The notes under the pieces were generated by a model. The model made no database searches. It saw nothing but the letters and a program-made list of their open reading frames with translations, and was not told the DNA's origin. From positions 1-36,652 of the forward strand of contig JAFYNS010000143.1 in assembly GCA_017556505.1 (NCBI GenBank): DNA of 36,652 nucleotides, written 5' to 3'. Both the position numbers and the translations under genes were made by a program. This stretch comes from Bacillota bacterium. Its GTDB lineage: Bacteria; Bacillota; Clostridia; Peptostreptococcales; Anaerovoracaceae. Shown here piece by piece: positions 32,075-36,652 of this stretch. Position 1 is the stretch's first letter. The number at the start of each line of letters is the position of its first letter.

Positions 32075-33517
32075 CTATTTTTTACGGCTTTCGTCCACCA
32101 TAATTCCGATAATTGTTACAACAATGAACAGAATCAGATAGAACAGTACCGGACATACAAAGGCACCATCTGCCTGTGCTGCCAGGAACGGCTTAATACC
32201 GTGAGAATATACTGCAGCAAATACCATGAATCCACTTCCGATCAGTGCCAGACCTGGAATCAGGAAACGCTTCACAAATCCCAGTTCCGGATGCTTCTTC
32301 ATGAACATCACGAAGATTGGCAGGTACAGCAGATAAGTGGTTACAATCGGCAGTTCAGAAGAGTCGAATCCGAAAATACCGAACCAGTTATGTGGTGCCA
32401 GGTTGCTTCCGTAGAAGTGCACTGTCCAGATTGCTGCAAACAGCAGACCGAAGATGGAGGAATTGCTTGCCATCTTGGTTGCACCGTCTACAACGGAGAA
32501 TACTTCCGGACGAGGTCCCTTTCCGCGGGCTGCCAGGGAGTACAGACCTCTGGTAGTTGCCAGCATCAGACCATTCAGAGTACCTGCGCAGGATACTGCG
32601 ATGAACAGGTTCAGAATGTTACCGAATACATTACCGAAAATATTCAGGAATGCGGAAGTCGCACCTTCTTCCATCAGCTGCTGAGTAGTTGCACCACCGG
32701 CTACACCGATGAAGTAGAAGATATATACAGCCATGATAATCAGACCGCCCACAACCAGAGCGATTGGCAGATTTTTCTTTGAGTTTTTCAGTTCAGAGTT
32801 GATGGAAGTTGCAATAACCCATCCTTCATATGCAAATGCAGTAGATACAACTGCAGCAAACAGCGCATTTCCGGATGTGCTTCCGGTTTCCATTACTGCT
32901 GCCAGTGCTTCGCCGCTGAAGTTTTCAGCCAGCTGGCCATTCATCAGACCGTAGATTACACCTGCTACCATCATCAGACCCAGAGGAATCAGTTTTGCGA
33001 AGGTTGTAGTTACCTGGAACTTACCTGCCAGCTTTGGAGACAGCGCATTGATTGCATAAGCTCCGCACAGGAAGAACAGAGCCAGAACCATTGCTTCACT
33101 GCCTGTTACAGGACCACCTTCTGTCATCGCAATTGCCGGATTTACAGAAGTGATGAATACCAGTGTATATCTTGCAGTCAGCCATGCCAGAACCCCTGTC
33201 ATGGATGGGAAGTAAATGACTGCCATGAACCAGCCGATAATATATGCGTACTTTTCGCCAACCAGTGCTTCCGCATAGTCTACAACACCATTTACTTTTT
33301 CATACATAGTCGCCATGATAGCGAATGCCAGAATACATGCCAGCATAATCAGACCGCCTACAATCCACGCTACAACACCGACCTTCAAGTCACCGCCGGT
33401 AGCCTGCAGGATAGTCTGAGCCTTAAAGAACACGCCGGAACCGATTACGATACCGACTACCATACAGATTGCTGTAAGCAATCCGTAACGTTTTTCCATT
33501 TTGTTTTCGTTGCCCAT
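32075..33517 (-). CDS. APC-family amino acid permease
   Basis: A 480-residue transporter with about 12 membrane helices. The N-terminal helix carries the APC hallmark GIVIGSGVFFKAQTIL, with the unwound GSG substrate site, and a later segment AYEGWVIATSINSELKNSKKNLP is the usual helix 6 plus cytosolic loop. It resembles serine/threonine or cationic amino acid exchangers, but the substrate cannot be fixed from sequence. The start has AGGAG seven bases upstream. It is transcribed away from the aldo/keto reductase from a shared control region. Confidence 0.9.
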   Translation of the reverse strand: MGNENKMEKRYGLLTAICMVVGIVIGSGVFFKAQTILQATGGDLKVGVVAWIVGGLIMLACILAFAIMATMYEKVNGVVDYAEALVGEKYAYIIGWFMAVIYFPSMTGVLAWLTARYTLVFITSVNPAIAMTEGGPVTGSEAMVLALFFLCGAYAINALSPKLAGKFQVTTTFAKLIPLGLMMVAGVIYGLMNGQLAENFSGEALAAVMETGSTSGNALFAAVVSTAFAYEGWVIATSINSELKNSKKNLPIALVVGGLIIMAVYIFYFIGVAGGATTQQLMEEGATSAFLNIFGNVFGNILNLFIAVSCAGTLNGLMLATTRGLYSLAARGKGPRPEVFSVVDGATKMASNSSIFGLLFAAIWTVHFYGSNLAPHNWFGIFGFDSSELPIVTTYLLYLPIFVMFMKKHPELGFVKRFLIPGLALIGSGFMVFAAVYSHGIKPFLAAQADGAFVCPVLFYLILFIVVTIIGIMVDESRKK

Positions 33518-33579
33518 AATTAACTCCTAATAACGTTTAATATTTATTATAATTCGTCTAATCATAATAACAGAGTTTT

Positions 33580-33631
33580 ATTTTAACATAATTTTCTGAA
33601 ATTTGCAATCATTTGAAAAATATTGTATAAT
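33580..33631. promoter_or_regulatory. Divergent promoters sharing one -35 box
   Basis: TTGCAA at 33603-33608 is its own reverse complement. Rightward it is 17 bp from TATAAT (33626-33631), serving the aldo/keto reductase. Leftward it is 17 bp from TAAAAT (33580-33585), serving the permease. Polymerase should be able to occupy only one direction at a time. Confidence 0.7.
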
Positions 33632-33666
33632 ACTTTTATATGACTACAATACAGGAGGTATACCCC

Positions 33667-34836
33667 ATGCAGTACACTGATTTCAAAGACTTAAAGATCT
33701 CCCGTCTGGGATTCGGTGCGATGCGTCTCCCAATGGATGCAGAAGGAAAAATCGAACCGGATCACGTTCAGAAAATGGTGGATTATGCTATTGCTCACGG
33801 TATCAATTACTTCGATACCGCTTATAAATATCACGCCGGTGAATCCGAAAATTACCTGGGCCGTGCCCTGGCAAAACACCCGCGCGAAAGCTTCTTCCTG
33901 GCAGACAAGATGCCGTCCTGGCTGTGTGCTGAAGAATCTGATGTAAAAAAGATTTTCGAAGAGCAGCTTGGAAAGTGCGGTGTGGAATATTTCGATTTCT
34001 ACCTGATGCACAACGTGGATGAAGAAGGCTGGGATGACATCGTAAAACTGCACATCTTCGAACACCTGAAGGAAGAAAAGGAAGCAGGCCGCATCCGCCA
34101 TCTGGGCGCATCCTTCCACTGCTCCGCAGAATTCCTTGATAAAGTTCTCTCTTCATACGGTGACTATATTGAATTCGTACAGCTGCAGATCAACTATTTT
34201 GACTGGGAATACGACAAGGCATACGAATATTATGATGTAGCACGCAAGCACGAAAAGCCAATCATCATCATGGAACCGGTACGCGGCGGTATGCTGGCTA
34301 ACCCAATGAGTGAAGAAGCCTGCAGACTGCTGGACGAAGCGGCTGCAGAAGGCAGTGCATGCAGAGCAGCAGAAGGCAAGGCAAACTACGCGGCTTATGC
34401 GCTCAAGTTCTGTAACGAACTTCCAGGCATCCTGATTACTCTGTCCGGCATGTCCACCTACGAACAGCTCGTGGACAACATCAACACCTTTGAAGCGCCT
34501 GACATGACTGCTGAAGAAAAGGCCGCTGTAGATGCTGCTGCCAAGGCAATCCAGAGCGACATCATCATCCCTTGCACCGCATGCAACTACTGCGACGAAT
34601 GTCCTTCCGGCATCAAGATTCCTGAAATCTTCAAGATGTACAACGTGGCTGCATCCAAAGGCTTCCACCACATCTGGGGTTCCTTATCCGGCCAGTACTA
34701 TGGTCTGGAAACCACCGCTTCCGCCTGCATCGAATGCGGCGCATGCGAATCCCACTGTCCACAGAAGATTCAGATTATCGAAGAACTGAAGAAGATCGAC
34801 GCAAAATACGCTCATCTGAAGGAAATCGGGGAATAG
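33667..34836 (+). CDS. Aldo/keto reductase with C-terminal 4Fe-4S ferredoxin domain
   Basis: An NAD(P)H-dependent oxidoreductase of the iron-sulfur AKR type found in anaerobes. The TIM-barrel begins LKISRLGFGAMRLP; the catalytic tetrad is visible as Asp and Tyr in YFDTAYKYH, Lys in ADKMPSW and His in YLMHNV. The C-terminal part carries two cysteine sets, CTACNYCDECPSGI and CIECGACESHCPQKI, for 4Fe-4S clusters. I start it at ATG 33667, eight bases after AGGAGG; the upstream ATG at 33640 lacks a site. This gives 389 residues. Substrate unknown. Confidence 0.94.
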   Translation: MQYTDFKDLKISRLGFGAMRLPMDAEGKIEPDHVQKMVDYAIAHGINYFDTAYKYHAGESENYLGRALAKHPRESFFLADKMPSWLCAEESDVKKIFEEQLGKCGVEYFDFYLMHNVDEEGWDDIVKLHIFEHLKEEKEAGRIRHLGASFHCSAEFLDKVLSSYGDYIEFVQLQINYFDWEYDKAYEYYDVARKHEKPIIIMEPVRGGMLANPMSEEACRLLDEAAAEGSACRAAEGKANYAAYALKFCNELPGILITLSGMSTYEQLVDNINTFEAPDMTAEEKAAVDAAAKAIQSDIIIPCTACNYCDECPSGIKIPEIFKMYNVAASKGFHHIWGSLSGQYYGLETTASACIECGACESHCPQKIQIIEELKKIDAKYAHLKEIGE

Positions 34837-34869
34837 TAATATCTGAACTTCATCCGGATTCATGAAAAA

Positions 34870-34904
34870 TACTCCTTTTAGCGATATTTCCACAAAAAGG
34901 AGTA
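34870..34904. terminator. First copy of TACTCCTTTT hairpin
   Basis: TACTCCTTTT (34870-34879) pairs with AAAAGGAGTA (34895-34904). On the minus strand it is followed by TTTTT. It has the same arms as the hairpin at 35026-35060 but a different loop. Confidence 0.6.
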
Positions 34905-34938
34905 CACAAACAGCTTATTTGTGATATAAAACAAGATA

Positions 34939-34985
34939 AAAACACGATTTCAGCATATTTTTTCTGCCGGAATCGTGTTTTTTAT
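34939..34985 (+). terminator. Terminator of the aldo/keto reductase gene
   Basis: AAAACACGATT (34939-34949) pairs with AATCGTGTTTT (34971-34981), with an inner CAG/CTG pairing, followed by a T-rich run (to 34983, then ATTT). Confidence 0.82.
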
Positions 34986-35017
34986 TTAAGTATCGCCCGA
35001 AAAACATGATTTTGCTT

Positions 35018-35060
35018 AAAAAAAATACTCCTTTTACAGCTGAAACGCCAAAAAGGAGTA
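35018..35060 (-). terminator. Terminator of the nucleoside phosphorylase operon (second copy)
   Basis: TACTCCTTTT (35026-35035) pairs with AAAAGGAGTA (35051-35060); on the minus strand eight T residues follow. It lies 14 bp after the phosphorylase stop. Confidence 0.88.
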
Positions 35061-35073
35061 ATAATGTGTAATT

Positions 35074-35835
35074 CTATACCTGCTTTGCAATCTCCACCGC
35101 AACCCGCAGGTAGAGTTCCTTTGCAGATTTCGGCACATTGCCCATGGTCCGCGGATCCCAGTCGATACCGTCCAGGTTGTCTTCAGCGTAAACAAACTGG
35201 TATGCCTTCACGTCCCGGTACTTTGCCACTGTCATCACTGTAGAACATTCCATATCCACCACCCTGCAGCCTTCACTGCGGCGTGCTTCCATGTTTCTGC
35301 GGGTTTCCCGGTACAGTCCGTCGGTGGTCCAGATTCTGGTGCGCAGAACCGGAAGTCCCATGGATTCTATAATTTCCGCAGTTCGGTCAGCAGTCGGCAC
35401 CGGTATGTAGTCTCCTGCTGCCGCAGGCAGGTAGTGGTAGCTGGTGCCCTCATCCCGGTATGCTGCCTCCGGTACAATCAGATGGCCTGCCGGAATGTTC
35501 CGGTCCAGCGTTCCGCAGGAGCCGAAGACCACCAGGTTCTTTGCCCCCATGGCAATGCACTCTTCCATCATAGCCACAGTCATAGGCGCTCCCATTGGAA
35601 CACGGCAGATGCCAAGCATTTTCCCTGAAACATCAAATCGGTAAATCTTATGCATTCCGCTGCTGTACCCCATCTCCATGATGGGCTGGCATTCGAACTG
35701 CTGCAGAGCGATATCCAGGATTTTGGAACCAAAGGTCATGATGACCGTTTCCGGAAAACCCTGTACAGGCTTGTACACATTCCACGGATTCAGTACAGCA
35801 GTCCGGTTTTCGTCATAGGTATCAAAAAGACTCAT
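35074..35835 (-). CDS. Nucleoside phosphorylase (PNP/UDP family)
   Basis: Phosphorolyses nucleosides to base and ribose 1-phosphate. The family's phosphate-site VVFGSCGTLDRNIPAGHL and substrate-site VVDMECSTVMTVAKY are present, the latter with the catalytic Met-Glu pair. The 253 residues are a complete length. Purine or uridine preference is not clear from sequence. It is an intact relative of the broken gene at 7412-7889, so the cell may not depend on that copy. Its start overlaps the upstream small gene by four bases (ATGA), indicating coupling. Confidence 0.9.
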   Translation of the reverse strand: MSLFDTYDENRTAVLNPWNVYKPVQGFPETVIMTFGSKILDIALQQFECQPIMEMGYSSGMHKIYRFDVSGKMLGICRVPMGAPMTVAMMEECIAMGAKNLVVFGSCGTLDRNIPAGHLIVPEAAYRDEGTSYHYLPAAAGDYIPVPTADRTAEIIESMGLPVLRTRIWTTDGLYRETRRNMEARRSEGCRVVDMECSTVMTVAKYRDVKAYQFVYAEDNLDGIDWDPRTMGNVPKSAKELYLRVAVEIAKQV

Positions 35836-36161
35836 GGCTGCACCTCTTCATAATACTTTTCAATCTGTGCTTTAATCAGGCCCAGCAGATGCTCCCAGCC
35901 GCCTTCTTCCAGCTCAAACTCGGTCAGCAGGAAATAACGGACCGTATCGTAAATCCACTTCCGGTAGTACTCCAGTGCGGATTCCAGGGTAGTGTGGCCT
36001 TTGGCCTTCAGCTGCCTGATGTCGTAGGAAGAATAGTCAACGGTGATTTTGCCCCGCTTGCGGAGTGCCCCGTCCTTCCCGCCAAAATCGCAGATTGTCA
36101 CGTCCATATTGTTATAAAAAGGCTGGTCCGCCACCAGACGGATCTGCTTCACGTCACCCAT
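35832..36161 (-). CDS. Small protein of unknown function coupled to phosphorylase
   Basis: A 109-residue soluble protein I cannot assign. It begins MGDVKQIRLVADQPFYNNMD, with mixed beta-type segments in the first half (TICDFGGKDGALR, ITVDYSSYD) and amphipathic helices in the second, ending acidic (QIEKYYEEVQP). There is no signal peptide or membrane segment. TAGGAGG stands nine bases before the ATG, so it is a real gene. The ATGA overlap with the nucleoside phosphorylase suggests joint regulation or complex formation, but a role in nucleoside use is only inferred. Confidence 0.75.
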   Translation of the reverse strand: MGDVKQIRLVADQPFYNNMDVTICDFGGKDGALRKRGKITVDYSSYDIRQLKAKGHTTLESALEYYRKWIYDTVRYFLLTEFELEEGGWEHLLGLIKAQIEKYYEEVQP

Positions 36162-36204
36162 TGCACTTACCTCCTAAGTTTCATCGTCTATTTGCAATAT
36201 ACAT

Positions 36205-36236
36205 AAAAACCGGGCAGCCGACTGACCGACCGGTTT
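36205..36236 (-). terminator. Probable terminator of the gene at 36285-36551
   Basis: On the minus strand AAACCGG and CCGGTTTTT bracket a 17-base loop, followed by TTTTTAT. A TATACT box lies upstream of it (36253-36258), so it could also act as a leader attenuator for the next operon; I cannot decide. Confidence 0.6.
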
Positions 36237-36284
36237 GCTGCTTCTACCTGTTAGTATAGCATAAAATATATGTAATTACCCCTT

Positions 36285-36551
36285 TTATTTTTCTGGTGGT
36301 GGAAGAATATCCATCAAAGTATAAATCAACTGCTTCAGCCTTTCGTCACTGACCCATAGGGCTGCTTCGCCGAAAAAATTTTCTTCGCACCATTGCTGTA
36401 CTGCCGCTTCCACACTGTTGTCTGTCATGTACCCCCGGGTCAGTACCGCAAAGAGAATAGCGAATAGAAGCGTGAGGCAGAGATTTTGCAGAGCGGCCTG
36501 CTTTCGCGACAATTTATGATACCGCAGCCGGTGTTTCAGCTTCTTTATCAT
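36285..36551 (-). CDS. Small membrane protein of unknown function
   Basis: An 88-residue protein with a very basic N-terminus (MIKKLKHRLRYHKLSRKQ), one hydrophobic helix (about 22-40) and an acidic external or cytosolic tail of about 45 residues with one Cys (QQWCEEN). I do not recognise the family. The ATG overlaps the stop of the upstream gene (ATGA), with GGGGAGG just before it, so it belongs to an operon that continues off the right edge. Confidence 0.7.
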   Translation of the reverse strand: MIKKLKHRLRYHKLSRKQAALQNLCLTLLFAILFAVLTRGYMTDNSVEAAVQQWCEENFFGEAALWVSDERLKQLIYTLMDILPPPEK

Positions 36552-36652
36552 GGGGCCACCTCCCCTGCGGTTACAGTGCCGGCCGCGACATCTGCCGTAA
36601 ATTCGAAATGCTCTCCGAACCTGTCATATGTAATATGCAGCGTTTCGGCATC
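36548..36652 (-). CDS. C-terminal end of an unidentified gene
   Basis: An open frame entering from the right edge ends at 36548 and encodes the last 34 residues (beginning DAETLHITYDRFGEHFEF and ending TVTAGEVAP). The pattern of short alternating hydrophobic and polar residues suggests beta strands. The stop overlaps the next start, so it is in the same operon. There is too little to assign a family. Confidence 0.55.
   Translation of the reverse strand, partial: DAETLHITYDRFGEHFEFTADVAAGTVTAGEVAP

Overview
The window reads as chromosomal DNA of an anaerobic, low-to-moderate GC Firmicute of the class Clostridia. This rests on glycyl-radical enzymes, the cdaA-cdaR-glmM-glmS block, a long-form hpf, clostridial-looking promoters (17-bp spacers) and AGGAGG-type ribosome sites. 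I cannot name the genus. Most genes lie on the minus strand. I saw no tRNA, rRNA, CRISPR array, insertion sequence or prophage.

Region 1 (1-8000) is a nucleoside-use cluster with damage at both ends. A minus-strand operon (promoter 7216-7244) runs ribokinase, YjjI-type glycyl radical enzyme, YjjW-type activase, nucleoside hydrolase, BMP-type binding lipoprotein, ABC ATPase. The ATPase stops just after its second Walker B/D-loop, and the expected permeases are absent before a class III fructose-bisphosphatase begins. On the divergent side an apparently intact promoter drives a uridine-phosphorylase-like gene that has lost its middle. It is followed by what looks like the last codons of another deleted gene.

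Region 2 (8010-16905) is a long minus-strand transcription unit: cdaA, cdaR, glmM, glmS, ahcY, a DUF436 (YwlG-like) gene, an XpaC-like membrane protein, and a membrane-anchored protein of four and a half Ltp-type repeats. It couples c-di-AMP synthesis and UDP-GlcNAc precursor supply to a possible envelope or superinfection-exclusion pair.

Region 3 (16916-23800) holds hpf, a structured non-coding RNA that fits the raiA motif (own promoter, 11-bp closing stem, terminator), and comFC. A hicAB toxin-antitoxin pair sits directly upstream of comFC. Then comes a yhaM - CCA-enzyme-like - short recD2 operon. The CCA-like protein has lost key catalytic and nucleotide-selecting residues.

Region 4 (23867-32050) is signalling and cell wall: a response regulator and a six-TM histidine kinase with an unusual C-terminal tail; a divergent ECF sigma factor with a translationally coupled single-pass membrane partner, probably its anti-sigma factor; and an FHA-SEDS (RodA/FtsW) fusion coupled to a class B penicillin-binding protein.

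Region 5 (32075-36652) has an APC-family permease and a divergent ferredoxin-type aldo/keto reductase whose promoters share one palindromic -35 box. Next come duplicated terminator hairpins, an intact nucleoside phosphorylase coupled to a small unknown gene, and two unidentified genes at the edge.
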